Shown here piece by piece: positions 1-11,827 of a stretch of 64,000 bases of DNA (position 1 is its first letter; each line of letters opens with the position of its first letter). Below the pieces are notes generated by a model, which saw only the letters and a list, made by a program, of their open reading frames with translations, searched no databases and was not told the origin of the DNA. This DNA is from Ancistrus triradiatus (Eukaryota; Chordata; Actinopteri; Siluriformes; Loricariidae), in contig JAJAGP010003148.1 in NCBI GenBank assembly GCA_025084515.1, positions 1 to 64,000 of the forward strand, written 5' to 3'. The position numbers were made by a program, and so were the translations under genes.

Positions 1-990
1 CTGAAAGCCAACAAGTTGCACTTTGGAATGACCTTATTATTGTATCATGTTTTTGATCTGAGTTTGTTTTACAGAATGAAATGTCTGAATGAGTGCTCAT
101 CCAAGACTGGTGATTCCATACTTTTTGCCAGGGGTTGTACAAGGTGGATGAATAATGTGAATGTCTCTAATGAAGTGGACAGTGAGTGATCAGTGTTTTA
201 AAACTCCAACACTATCTGTGGTGGTCCTGTGGGTCCTGACCATTAGACAACAGAGTAAATGAGACATAGTATGTACAGAAACAGATGGACTACAGTCTGT
301 AATTGTAGAACTATATAGTGCAGTGACCACTAAGACATTTCATTTAGTTTTTGAACATGATTTTGGGCCTTTGCTTGCTTACAACCACAACATAATTAAT
401 AATGATAGATGGGGCTTCATTTTTATAGCTGGGATACAGTTTATTCCAAAGGCTCTTGATTGGATTGAGGTCAGGGTTCTGTGAAGATCAGCCAAGTTTT
501 AGTAAAGAATTTCATCATAGACTTTTGTATAGATTTGTGTATCGGGCATTGTAGACTGTTGCAGAATTTTCATAACATGGAGCCCCAAACAAGACTATCT
601 TTATACTATATGCATGCCAGCATCCAATCATTAAGGTCTGTTAGGATGTGTGGCTGAGCTGTTGTTGCTCCTAAACATTGCCACTACACAATTCCATAAC
701 TCAAGGTTGTATCTTGGTGTCTAGGCACCAAGGTAGTAACTTATTCACCACATGCTGCATATCTGTCATATAATATTACAATTACTGCTTGGTTTTCTTT
801 CTTTTTTGTTTTATATAATATTTGTTATCGGTGCCTATTTCCTCTCAGGGTCTCTTTAGGGTTTTTCCTTGCCACTCTTAAATTATTTGAAGTCCAAACT
901 TTATGTAGAACTGCCTTTTTGTCGATGTCTATTTTTAGAAGGGCTTTGAAAATATTGTAGTTTTAACTTACAATATATTGATCTTAAACC
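1..990. other. Repeat-derived, no gene
   Basis: Bases 110-330 match family H, the repeat with 'cagactgtagtccatctgtttctc' type sequence also seen at 4717-5135, 12085-12290 and 49795-50505 (here inverted). Bases 420-780 resemble degraded Tc1-like sequence. No coding region was recognised. Confidence 0.4.
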
Positions 991-996
991 CAAATT

Positions 997-1165
997 AGTG
1001 GCACAGTGCTTAGTGCTGTCGCTCCACAGCTCCAGAGACCTGGGTTCGAGTCCTGACATGGTCGCTGTCTGAGAAAACTTTGAATGCTCTCTCTATGTCT
1101 GCATGGGTTGCCTCTGGGTATTCTGGTTTCCTTCCACATTAAAAAGACATGTGGTGGGGCAATTT
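997..1165 (+). repeat. tRNA-derived SINE, family 2
   Basis: The head reads GTGGCACAGTGCTTAGTGCTG, with a B-box-like GGTTCGAGTCC, then the 'tctgcatgggttgcctctgggt' body and 'ccacattaaaaagacatg'. The same family occurs at 38858-39009 and, inverted, at 40090-40312 and 59063-59398. Confidence 0.6.
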
Positions 1166-1199
1166 GCACCTCTAACAGTATCCTTCAATGGACTGGCTC

Positions 1200-1391
1200 T
1201 CATTGTGGACTAGTGGTTAAGGTACTGGATTATAGACCAGAAGGTCGAGGGTTCAAATCCCAACTCTCCTAACTTTCCACTGTTGGGTCCTTGAGTAAGA
1301 CCCTTAACAATCCAATTGCTTGGACTGTAATAATGTATCAGTTGTAAGTTGCTCTGGATATGGGCATCTACTAGATGCTATAAACATAAAT
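1200..1391 (+). repeat. tRNA-derived SINE, family 1 (diverged)
   Basis: A worn copy of the SINE seen intact at 2293-2493: 'actagtggttaaggtactgg', B box GGTTCAAATCC, 'ccactgttgggtccttgag', and tail 'gctctggatatgggcatctac'. The tail ends in AAATGT-like repeats. Confidence 0.7.
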
Positions 1392-1399
1392 GTTCCCAC

Positions 1400-2290
1400 C
1401 TTGCACCCTGCTGCTGGTTATGCAAAAAGTGAGTGAGAATTCCAAATGACATATTGGTGTTGAGTGTCTAGGAAGTGTGTTATATTGCCAATATTAAGAA
1501 AAACTGGATATTTAATTGTTTTTCTTTTTTTTAATCAGGTTATCAAGTTATGAGGTCTATTGTAAGTTAATTTAAGACTTAATCATGTTTATGGCCTATA
1601 CGTACTGGATATTTTTACTGAATGACTGCAGTGGAATGCAGAATGTTGCTTACAAATTCAACCAGTAACCTACTACATGGTCTCTGTTTAGACCTCCTAT
1701 CTACTCAGGATTTTTCAAATCATCCTCAAATCTTCTTCCGCAGGAGAAGACATAAATGGCATCAGAACTATTAGCAGCTACTTGAATAAACAGTATGTAC
1801 ATATTTAGGGCAGCAGTATACGGTTTTGGTTGCATCTCACTGCTTGCATTGCCCTGCTATCTACGGGATCATTTATTTAAAGCCTCTGTGCAGTGCCATG
1901 ATTTGCTGATATTCCATCTGTCCAGCATCAAATACACACACACACAAACCCACACACACACACAAACACAAAAGAGAAAAAGTAGAATATCGCCTTTTAA
2001 GGTAGACGATTTTTTCATATGAAAGAACAGCATCTAGGGATGCAGCTGCAAAAATTCCTCTGATGCTGTTTTATTCTGATCACGTTCTCTGATCTTCCTC
2101 CCTGTGCAGTCTTTGATAACTTTATGTAGACATCTAACACACACACACACTTGTAAACATGTTTTGGGGACTTTCCATACGCATAATGATTACTGTAGCT
2201 AATTAAAACTACACCTAAACTTAGTAACCCCAGTAACCTAAAGTAAATGTAATGTAAATGTTTTTTCACACGAAAGCTGTAGTTTTGGTA
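1400..2290. other. Intergenic, CA repeats
   Basis: No gene recognised. Contains CA-rich simple repeats at 1933-1971 and 2139-2150 and AT-rich unique sequence. Confidence 0.5.
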
Positions 2291-2292
2291 GA

Positions 2293-2493
2293 ACTGGGGT
2301 GGCCTAGCGGGTAAGGTACTGGACTATGGACCAGAAGGTCCAGGGTTCAAATCCCACCTCTGCCAAGCTGCCACTGTTGGGTCCTTGAGCAAGGCCCTTA
2401 ACCCACAATTGCTTGGATTGAAGACTGTATCAATTGTAAGGCGCTCTGGATAAGGGTGTCTGCTAAATGCTGTAAATGTAAATGTAAATGTAG
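2293..2493 (+). repeat. tRNA-derived SINE, family 1 (well preserved)
   Basis: Has an A-box-like 'ggcctagcgggtaaggtact', B box GGTTCAAATCC, body 'gccactgttgggtccttgag', tail 'ggcgctctggataagggtgt', and a 3' end of TAAATG repeats. I recall this type as abundant in catfishes and cyprinids (Mermaid-like), but the family name was not checked. Confidence 0.8.
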
Positions 2494-2499
2494 AAAAGC

Positions 2500-2939
2500 A
2501 GTTTTTCTCATGGGAACCTGGCAAATGACCCCACAAAGAAACACTCTCGGATCTCAGATCCTTATGGGGACATTTGGTTCCCATGATGTACTATGCCCAC
2601 ACACATAAACTAATGGCAGGGCTGGGGGTTCATATTCAAAGAGTTTTGTGGTGGTTGTTGGATTGTTGTCTTCTTGCCTCCCAAGTGTGATCACTCAGGT
2701 TTGTTGATTGCTGGGGAGGTGGGTTTCTGATGTCTCATGTGATCCCTCTTGGCTGCGTCAGCTTTTGGTTCTCCCCTTTCTAGCTATGCCACTATAGCTA
2801 ATGCTGCTGGAGTCTTATGCTACACATGGCATCAGTGGTTTTTAATAGACTCTGTGCTCTTAACAAAAGCTAACTACATTTTGTCTTTTCACTCTGAGCT
2901 TTGTAGGGACATTGGTCCTCACAAGTATAGCAAGACAGG

Positions 2940-2972
<33 letters not shown>

Positions 2973-3600
2973 TTGGAGTGACAGAAAAGAGAAACATGTT
3001 AGTACTGGAGAGGAAGAGCTGAGTGGCACAGACTGAATCCAGTGTTCACACCATCTCTCCACTTTTCCCATCACTTTCTATATTCCCAAATACATTGGAG
3101 ATTTTGTGTGTGTGTGTGTGAGAGAGAGCCGTGGTGATAGATCTCAGTGGACGTCCAGATAAAATGGAGGTCATTTCATTCTACCTCACTTCACTTCCAG
3201 TCTCTTTGTTTCCACCCTCACAATCTCCCCCTTGGAAGACTACATTTGGCTTGCACCGATCAATCCTTTTCCATGCAGTATGTATGAGGAAGCGCTCTGT
3301 TTTTTGAGTAAGGTTAAAAAAAAGACCATTCTTTTCATGTGTGTGTTTATCGTCCGCATAGAAAGATAAAAGAGTCGCTTTGAAGACAACACATGCATTT
3401 TCTTCGGTGGTACATTCAGTCACTGCCTGCCTATAAATATTTTATTTGCTCTCTGGGTGTGTGTGTGAATCTATGAGACTCCCAGAGACAAGAAAACTGT
3501 CTCCAAACAGAAACTGATTGTAGTATCAGTACTGTAAGAAAACAACACAGAAAAACAACTATGCGGTGTGACAAACAGGCAAACAATATCTCCCACTTTC
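2500..3600. other. Intergenic, simple repeats
   Basis: No gene recognised. CA repeat at 2943-2970 and TG/GA repeat at 3107-3127. The remaining sequence has no motif I can identify. Confidence 0.5.
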
Positions 3601-3609
3601 CCTGATCTC

Positions 3610-4447
3610 GCTTAATGCTCAGTGCTGATGTGCTTAGATGTTTCGACCAAGGCATCATCCTTTTCACGAAAACAAGAGTTCTCTGGGTTCAGAGGCATCT
3701 GGGATGGACCATCACACAGTAGAAATGTGTACTGTGGTCAAATGAATCAGTATTCCAGATCTTATTTTGTAAGAAATGGACATCATGTGCTCCGGACCAA
3801 AGCAACAAGTCCAAAAACCAGAGTCTGTCAGGGTATGGAGTTGTGTCAGTGCCCTTGGCAAAGGTCAATTACACTTCTATGGTGGCAGCATTAATGCAGA
3901 AAAGTACATTGAGATTTTAGAACAGCATATGCTGCCTTCAAGATGACATCTTTTCCAGGGATGTCCATGCATTTTTTAACAAGACAATGCAAAACAAGAC
4001 AAATCAGAAAAATTTAGGACTGAAATATGTAAATCGCTTCCAATCTTTCTTTGAGGAACATTGTTTTAAGACATTTCAATCATTTTCTTAAACATTTGTT
4101 GATGAACTGAAGATCCTCTGCCCATCTTTACTGCTCAAAGACTCAGCCTTTCATGGATACTGCTTTTGTACCACATCATGATTATAGTCACCTGTTTGAA
4201 ATCACATCCCTATTTAGTTTTTTTCACCTCATTACTAGCCCTAAAGTGTCGCTGTCTCAATTTTTTTAATGTATTGCAGGCCTGAGATGTAGGAATGGAT
4301 GTTTATTAACAAATGAAATGAAGATGATCAGAAAAAACTGAAATATAGTTGGTTCATACTATCTGCAACGAAATACAAGTCAAAGGAAATGTATTTTTTA
4401 CTTGCATTTTCCATACCGTCCCTACTTTTTCTGATTTGGGGTTGTAT
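3610..4447 (+). mobile_element. Tc1-like family F, degraded
   Basis: Bases 3640-3990 encode broken pieces of a Tc1-type DDE transposase ('GFRGIWDGPSHSRNVYC', 'TLLWWQH' and the SINAEKY region in another frame). The 3' part at 4250-4447 ends in 'ctgatttggggttgta', the family terminus. A second remnant with the same ending lies at 55045-55069 plus 56681-56883. Frameshifts make it non-functional. Confidence 0.7.
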
Positions 4448-4716
4448 AAGCTGCAAACTTTGCTGTATGAGTTTGGTAAACAAAATCCTGTACACTGACT
4501 GTTATGTAATCAGTTCTTGAAAATTACATGTAGCTACTGTGTAATGAATATTATATGAGTTTTCTTCTCACTCTCGGATTCTTGCTGAACTTCCCAGTAG
4601 GACTAGCATCCGAAATATAGCCAATCACTCAAGACAAGATAAACTTCTTTAGGATATTTAGAAGCTAAAATATTTGACTGTAATGGAAGTCAAATAAAAT
4701 ATTTACTTAAATATAA

Positions 4717-5135
4717 ACACCGATCATTTTATTAGGTATAACTCCTTGTTTCTACATTTTTATCAGTTCCCCTGAGCATATAGAAGCACTTCTTACAATT
4801 GTACAATACAATTGGATCAGACGTGATTTTCTAAAGAGGCTTGTGGGGTACTTTTGCTCAGTGGGGTTGAGTACCTACCGACATTGGTTAGAGGACAGAC
4901 AAACCACTAACTAGAGACAGTGTCCAAAGCTCATCAATTAGACCATACCATAACCACTGTCTACCTTTGAAAGTCCCTACAGTGTGCTGTTTACCTGGGG
5001 AAGTGATGCTCTGGGCAAAGGTCTGCTCGGAAACACTGGGTCAAGACTTTCATATGGTTGTCAGTTGGACATGTATCACCTACCTAAAGAGTGCTGAGGA
5101 GTAAGTGGTCATAATTTTTTGACTGATCTGTGTAT
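4717..5135 (+). repeat. Family H repeat
   Basis: Begins 'aacaccgatcattttattagg' and shares long stretches ('catatagaagcac', 'cactgtctac', 'gtggtcata') with the copies at 12085-12290 and 49795-50505. Non-coding; probably a non-autonomous DNA element. Confidence 0.5.
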
Positions 5136-5139
5136 CCAT

Positions 5140-5706
5140 TTAGTTATAGAATAAAGAATCATCTGCTGTTTATTCAATAACAAGACACATTCTGCCAAAA
5201 TGAAAACTATTTCTTTTCATGTCTAAACTGAACAAGCTGATTAGTCATTAAAAGTCTAGGTTGGAAAAAGAACTTCTTCAAAATTCATGTGTTCCACACA
5301 CTGAGACAGAATGAGGTGTGGGCTGCCTACGTCTGCTCTTCTGAAGATCTGTGCATGTGAACCACAACCTAATTAAAACATTTCAGAGAAGCTGTAGAGA
5401 AAGAGAGGAAAATGAACTGTAATACTGCAGGAATATAAAAAGTCTATAAACATCATTCCAAAAAAAATCTGTGCTTTCATCAATGTGCAGTATACAAATG
5501 TATCTAGTACTGTTTTCACTCTGTCAAGGAATTTGCGTCCTGCAAAGATAACACCTAGATTAGCAATGTGCAGTGTGTGTACGTGTCCACTACTAAAAAA
5601 TGTGTTAATGGCGGTGCTCAGGAGGCACAGCAGTCTAATGTGGTAACCCACCCAATATGCTTAGACCCGTGTTTGAGTCCTGGCAGTGTCTCCGAGCCCA
5701 TGGTTA
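5140..5706. other. Intergenic with SINE fragment
   Basis: No gene recognised. Bases 5617-5706 resemble the head of SINE family 3 ('caggaggcacagcagtctaa', 'gtttgagtcctgg'), into which the next Tc1-like element is inserted. Confidence 0.4.
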
Positions 5707-7089
5707 CAGCGGTGGTTGAAAGTTTGTGAGCCCTTTACAATTTTCTATATTTCTGCATAAATATGACCTAAAACATCAAAACATCATCAACATATTTTCA
5801 CACAAGGACTAAAAGTAGATAAAGAGAACCCAGTTAAACAAATGAAACAAAAATATTACACTTGGTCATTTACTTATTGAGGAAAATGATCCAGTATTAC
5901 ATGTTAGTGAGTGGCAAAAGTATGTGAACCTCTAGGATTAGCAGTTCATTTGAAAGTGAAATTAGAGTCAGGTGTTTTCCATCAATGGGATGACAATCAG
6001 GTGTGAGTGGGACACCCTGTTTTATTTAAAGAACAGGGATCTACTCAAAGTCTGCTCTTCACAAAACGTTTTGTGGAATGTATCATGGCATGAACAAAGG
6101 AGATTTCTGAGACCTCAGGAAAGAAGCTGTGATGCTCAGAAAAAGTTTTGTTGTGCTCTCAAGCTGGAAAAGGTTACAAAACCATATTTAAAGAGTTTGG
6201 ACTCCACCAACCCACAGTCAGACAGATTGTGTACAAATGGAAGAAATTAAAAACCATTGTTACCCTCCCCAGGAGTGGTCGACCAACAAAGATCACTCCA
6301 AGAAGAAGGCGTGTAATAGTTGGCGAAGTCACAAAGGACCCCAGGGTAACTTCTAAGCAACTGAAGGCCTCTCTCACATTGGCTAATGTTAATGTTCATG
6401 AGTCCACCATCAGGAGAACACTGATCAACAATGGTGTGCATGAAAAAAAGTTTTCTGCAGTTTGCTAAAGATCCGAGCCAGAAGGATATTGGAAGAATGT
6501 TTTGTGGACAGATGAGACCAAAATAAAATTTTGGTTTAAAAGAAACGCATTATGTTTAGAGAAATTAAAACACTGCATTCCAGCATAAGAACCTTATCCC
6601 ATCTGTGAAACATGGTGGTGGTAGTATCATGGTTTGGGCCTGTTTTTCTGCATCTGGGCCAGGACGGCTTGCCATCATTGATGGAACAATGAATTCTGAA
6701 TTATATCATAAAATTCTAAAGGAAAATATCAGAACATCTGTCCATGAACTAAATCTCAAGAAAAGGTGGGTCATGCAGCAAGACAACGACCCTAAGCACA
6801 CAAGTCAACAGTAACAGGAAACATTTAGCTGCAGTTATTGCTGCACAGGAGGGTCACACCAGATACTGAAAGCAAAGGTTCACATACTTTTGCCACTCAC
6901 TAATATGTAATATTGGATCATTTTCCTCAATAAATAAATGACCATGTATAATGTTTTTGTCTCATTTGTTTAACTGGGTTCTCTTTATCTACTTTTAGGA
7001 CTTGTGTGAATATCTGATGATGTTTTAGATCATAATTATGCAGAAATATAGAAAAATCTAAAGGGTTCACAAGCTTTCAAGCACCACTG
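5707..7089 (+). mobile_element. Tc1-like family A, copy 1, both ends present
   Basis: Flanked by TA on both sides (5705-5706 and 7090-7091), 1383 bp. The ends are long inverted repeats of about 200 bp that contain 'tgaaagtttgtgagcccttt' and 'gagtggcaaaagtatgtgaa'. Inside are pieces of a transposase: helix-turn-helix part at 6148-6460 (TVRQIVYKWKKL, SGRPTKITPR) and catalytic part at 6605-6814 (SIMVWACFSASGPGRLAIID, QQDNDPKHTS). The third catalytic block is deleted and frames are broken, so it is not autonomous. Confidence 0.85.
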
Positions 7090-7094
7090 TACAA

Positions 7095-7856
7095 CTGTCT
7101 GAGTCTGAGGGAGAAGGCTGGATGAGATCATCCATCCTCTGCTACATCAGCTCCCCCATATGCAACAGCAATCAAAGTGAATGGACACGGCAAGCTTAGT
7201 CTGTTCCTATGTGTGGATTTTCTGTCGTTGCAGAAGTCCAATATCAGTTACGGGTGGAGACCCCCCCCTCCCCCCTATGTACTTTAACACGTTACTTTAA
7301 TGTGTAACACCTACCTAAACATTGTTATGAACCAGGTGGTGTGAGGATGGGCCTATTGCACATACAGTAATCCGCTAAATGAGAATAGACGGATCTTGTT
7401 TATCACCAACTGATTTACTGATTCGAACACTGACCTGGTGAATAAGAGCAGCGGAAATCTCTGTCATGACCAAAAGAGGCAGCAACAAGAGTTATATTTA
7501 CACATTCATGTATTCATATACGCATATACTTAATCCTTTCCCCACTGTTCGCTCCTCCCAGGCCTGTCACCTACATGACCCTGTCCCTCTGTTCTCTGTG
7601 GTAGTGCTCAGAGAAGCAGTGTGACTGGCATTAATACTAGTTCTCCTGATGAGAGCCAATCTGTGCAGGAGAAGGGAGAACCACCCCCGTATTAGGCAGG
7701 GTAGACTACAATCAGTTCATGGACCCCGGAGATAAGTTTGTAAGGATATTCTGAGAATGCTGACGCAAATATCACAAAAGTGTAAAGCTATATACTGGAT
7801 AATTACTATACTGACATATGTATGTATGTATATATCTACGTATCTCTCTCTCTATC

Positions 7857-7914
<58 letters not shown>
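7095..7914. other. Intergenic with CA microsatellite
   Basis: No gene recognised. A long CA repeat runs from 7861 to 7912, preceded by TATG/TCTA tracts. Confidence 0.6.
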
Positions 7915-7917
<3 letters not shown>

Positions 7918-9735
7918 TTGCCCCACTGTAATTAGTACTCAGTTTACGATACATTCAACTTAAGATGGATTTGTCAGAACGTAACCTCATCGTAAAAAGG
8001 GGACTTCCTGTACCTATCCTGTAAGAACAAGTTAGGATCTCATACACACTCATACTATATACAGTGGGGCAAAAAAAAAATTTGTCAGCCACTGATTGTG
8101 CAAGTTCTCCTACTTAGAAAGATGAGCGAGGTCTGTAATTTTCAACATAGGTACACTTCAACTATGAGAGACAAAATAAGAGAAAAAATATCCAGGAAAT
8201 CACATTGTAGGATTTTAGAATTTAATAACAAAAGTTCAACTCAATACTTTGTAACATAACCTTTGTTGGCAATGACAGAGGTCAAACGTTTCCTGTAAGT
8301 CTTTCACCAGGTTGGCACACACTGTAGCTGGTATTTTGGCCCATTCCTCCATGTAGAATCTCCTCTAGAGCAGTGATGTTTCGGGTCCGTCGTTGGGCAA
8401 CACGGACTTTTCAACTCCCTCCACAAATTTTCTATGGGGTTGGAGGTCTGGAGACTGGTTAGGCCACTGCAGGAGCTTGAAATGCTTTTTATGGAGCCAC
8501 TCCTTCGTTGCCCGAGCAGTGTGTTTGGGATCAGTGTCATTCTGGAAGATCCAGCCACGTTCCATCTTCAATGCTCTCACTGATGGAAGGAGGTTTTGGC
8601 TTAAAATCTCACAATACATGGCCCTGTTCATCTTCCCTTAACACGGATCAGTCGTCCCACTCCCCTCTGCAGAAAAAAACAACAGCCCCAAAGCATGTTT
8701 CCACCCCCATGCTTCATAGTAGGTATGGTGTTCTTGGGATGCAACTCAGCATTTCTTCTTCCTCCAAACAAGATGAGTTGAGGTTTTACAAAAATGTTCT
8801 ATTTTGGTTTCATCTGACCACATGATATTCTCCCAAATCCTCTTCTGGATCATCCATATGCTCTTTGGCAAACTTCAGACGGGCCTGGACATGTACTGGC
8901 TTAAGCAGGGGGACACGCCTGGCACTGCAGGATCTGAGTCCCTCTCGGCATAGTGTGTTACTGATGGTAGCCTTTCTTACTTTGGTCCCAGCTCTCTGCA
9001 GGTCATTCATCAGGTCCCTCTGTGTAGTTCTGGGATTTTTGCTCACCGTTCTCATGATCATTTTGACCCCACGGGATGAGATCTTGCGTGGAGGGCCCCA
9101 GATCGAGGGAGATTATCAATGGTCTTGTAATGTCTTCCATTTTCTTACAATCACTCCCACAGTTGTTTATTCACAACAACCTGCTTGCCTATTGTAGATT
9201 CACTCTTCCCAGCCCGGTGCAGTCTACAATTTTCTTCCTGGTGTCCTTCGACAGCTCTTTGGTCTTGGCCATGGTTGAGTTTGGAGTCTGACTGTTTGAG
9301 GCTGTGGACAGGTGTCTTTCATACAGATAACGAGGTCAAACAGGTGCCATTAATACAGGTATCGAGTGGAGAACAGAAGAGCTTCTTAAAGAAGACGTTA
9401 CAGGTCTGTGAGAGCCAGAAATCTTGCTTGTTTGTGGATGACCAAATACTTATTTTCCAACATGATTTACAATTAAATTCTTTAAAAATCCTACAATAAT
9501 TTTTTCTCATAGTTGAAGTGTACCTATGATGAAAATTACAGACCTCGCTCATATTTCTAAGTAGGAGAACTTGCACAATCAGTGGCTGACTAAATACTTT
9601 TTTACCTCACTGTATATATATGCGTGTGTGTGTGTGTGTGTTCCTAACTTGTTCTTACAGGATAGGTACAGGTAGTCCCCTTTTTACGATGCGGTTACAT
9701 TCTGACAAATCCATCGTAAGTTGAATGTGTCGTAA
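7915..9735. mobile_element. Inverted-repeat element split by a Tc1-like insertion
   Basis: 7915-8045 and 9640-9735 are inverted copies of each other: 'acgatacattcaacttaaga', 'tttgtcagaacgtaacctca' and 'ctatcctgtaagaacaagtt' on the left, with their reverse complements on the right. They are arms of a non-autonomous element whose loop received the family-B element at 8062-9612. Confidence 0.7.
8062..9612 (-). mobile_element. Tc1-like family B, full length, broken transposase
   Basis: TA flanks at 8060-8061 and 9613-9614, 1551 bp. Terminal inverted repeats of more than 100 bp ('cagccactgattgtgcaagt', 'gagcgaggtctgtaatttt'). The minus strand encodes transposase pieces: a helix-turn-helix-like segment at 9061-8810 (MIMRTVSKNPRTTQRDLMND), catalytic pieces at 8631-8365 (NRAMYCEIL, NDTDPKHTA, WPNQSPDLQP) and IENLWRELKS in another frame. 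Several frameshifts, so a pseudogene. Confidence 0.85.
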
Positions 9736-9739
9736 ACTG

Positions 9740-10300
9740 ACTGAGAAACCCATTGAGAATCTTTGGGACAGAACTGCTTCTGCAATGTCACAACATTTAT
9801 TTCTCACCAGAGTTGCATTCATTTTTCCCCTAAGATCTTGTACTGATGATGGGCGATTTGGACCACTGAGCAAAGTCTTCTCCAGCACATCCCAAAGATT
9901 CTCAATGGGGCTCAGGTCTGGACTCTGTGGTGGCCAATCCCTGTGTGAAAATGTTGCCTCATGCTGCCTGGACCACTGTTTCACAATTTGAACCTTTTAA
10001 AACAGATGAACATCTTTTCCACGACCACAGGATGTGTCTTTCGACATGGTTGTTTAACAAATGAGAAGCTACTCACTGCATCAGTTAGGGTTAAATAACT
10101 TATTACCAGCTGAAACAATCACCAATGCAGTAATTATCCGATTGAAAGCTCTTTTTTTCACCATTTAATTATTTTATAGTTAAACTATATTATTATATAT
10201 TTTTAACTATATTATACCACAGAAACAGTGAAGGCTCAATAGTCCTGGCTAGGTGCACATCACCGCCAGATCCGTACACTCTACCTTTCAAGAAATGCTC
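9740..10300 (-). mobile_element. Tc1-like transposase fragment
   Basis: On the minus strand 9984-9700 reads HEATFSHRDWPPQSPDLSPI then ENLWDVLEK, the third catalytic block of a Tc1-type transposase from a family other than A, B, C or D. No intact ends were found; the rest to 10300 is AT-rich. Confidence 0.6.
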
Positions 10301-10349
10301 TGCTCAAATCTTTTAAAAAATAACAGAAACAAGACATGTATTGACATTA

Positions 10350-10355
10350 TTTATT
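10350..10355 (-). terminator. Candidate poly(A) signal of dnal4
   Basis: AATAAA on the minus strand, about 1.3 kb past the dnal4 stop, followed by a T/G-rich stretch (tgtcttgtttctgttatttt) as expected downstream of a cleavage site. The sequence from about 10300 to 11040 lacks recognisable repeats and could be 3' untranslated region, with a family-E element (11042-11491) inserted in it. A closer ATTAAA at 11525-11530 is an alternative. Confidence 0.4.
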
Positions 10356-11041
10356 AAAAACAAGTCATCACACAGAGGACACTTCATAAAAATGCTGGTT
10401 TGGTTAAAAAAAACAGAAAGTGAGAGATATGAAAGGGCATCCACCATATGGTTGAAAAAATAGAAATGGAAAAGGAATGGAGGAAGTGGTCTGTAACAGA
10501 TTGCATGACAGCACACTGAGATAGAGGGCTCGCTGCCAGCCATGAGACAGACGGAACTTCAGAGTTCAGTAGGGGCATTACTGAATGTAGTGAAAAAGAT
10601 GCCTGAGGTGGAGGGAATTAGTACAACAATCGCACTTCCTCAAGTCAACACACAAGCACCTAGAGGTAAATAACTAAAGCTTGGGTGTTACAGAAGAGGG
10701 GTGTAGGTACACCTGCACACAGACAAATACCGCCAATGTGCTTTGCGTCTGTGGAATGTAGATCCGACTGTACTGATGCATTTTCACAATTCGCTGAGAG
10801 AGTCATTAGTGCCAGTACTGTAAAGAGGCCGTGGAAATGGTTGGATCGGCTCACCCTGATGATCCGTTGGATTAGAAGAGTCCATTCAGCTGAAGATTAA
10901 GGTGAGCGATAAAAGGCTCGAAACTGTCAAGTTTCTCCAAGACACACAAGCAAACTGGTGATCTCTCTCTTTCTCTCTCTCTCTCACACAGGTCAAATAG
11001 AAAAGGACTGCATAGCTGTAACAGTACTGTGAATACACAAA

Positions 11042-11491
11042 CAGTACTGGGCAAAAGTCTTAGGCCACCATTAGATTTGTTGTTTTACCAATGATATAAC
11101 GACCATATATAACATACTGTCAATAAATGGACCCAAAATTTCTAAACTTGGATTCCTCACTCTAATACTCTTATCCACTGATCATCATTCCAATCTTTGT
11201 AAGCTTTAGCATACCTTGGCCTTTTCACCTTGTACCCCTTCTGAAAAAGACATTCCTAGTCAAACTTCTTCATCAACTTGGCATCCTGATGAAGCTGCCA
11301 GATTGCTCAAGTACTTGGCAGAAGCTTTAGTTTCTTGATGTTTTTCAGTGTTTTAATTCTGCACACAAATTTCCTGTATTTTCTGTATTCTAATAAAGAT
11401 ACTGAAACACATTTATATATGATCACTATACCATTGCTAAAACAATACTCTATCTGATCTAATGGTGGCCTAAGACTTTTGCACCATACTG
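11042..11491 (-). mobile_element. Tc1-like family E, internally deleted
   Basis: Both ends carry 'aaaagtcttaggccaccatt' type inverted repeats, about 450 bp in total. Remnants of the transposase 3' portion are present. It lies downstream of dnal4, inside the stretch that may be its 3' untranslated region. Confidence 0.7.
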
Positions 11492-11662
11492 TATATACAG
11501 GCATCTCCAGAATTATTGGCAACCTTTAATATGATGGGTAGAAATGTTAGAAAAAAAAGGCTGTAGTAAATTAACTTCACAAAATATGAACTCACATTTG
11601 CCGAGGGTCCCAGTAATTCTGGAGCTGACTGTTCCGTTACTGTAGTGAGGGAGAGATCAATG

Positions 11663-11827
11663 CTAGGAACATTTCCACACACAGACAGCCAGACTGCCAC
11701 CGAAGAACATGTATAGCAGGTTCTTCACTTCATGAGTCACCTCAAAGCCAAAGCCCTCACCGATGACCACATGCCAGGAGCTTCCAAACTTTTTGTCCAT
11801 GGATTCCTTTATCATCCTAGCTGCACT
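11663..11827 (-). CDS. dnal4: dnal4 coding exon 3 and stop
   Basis: Fifty-four codons and TAG. The exon carries SAARMIKESMDKKFGSSWHV and then VIGEGFGFEVTHEVKNLLY, the conserved LC8-like dimer and cargo-groove region, ending CVWKCS. The acceptor is tgtcag, preceded by a GA/CT-rich tract (11828-11870) that provides the polypyrimidine stretch on the minus strand. Confidence 0.95.
   Translation of the reverse strand, partial: SAARMIKESMDKKFGSSWHVVIGEGFGFEVTHEVKNLLYMFFGGSLAVCVWKCS

Noticed and set aside
2300..2370. Possible tRNA genes (A and B boxes) here and in similar places
   Set aside because: They are heads of SINEs; no cloverleaf with a proper anticodon arm and acceptor stem could be drawn, and copies recur with the same tails.
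7757..7963. Thr-His repeat open frame
   Set aside because: It is the translation of a CA microsatellite.
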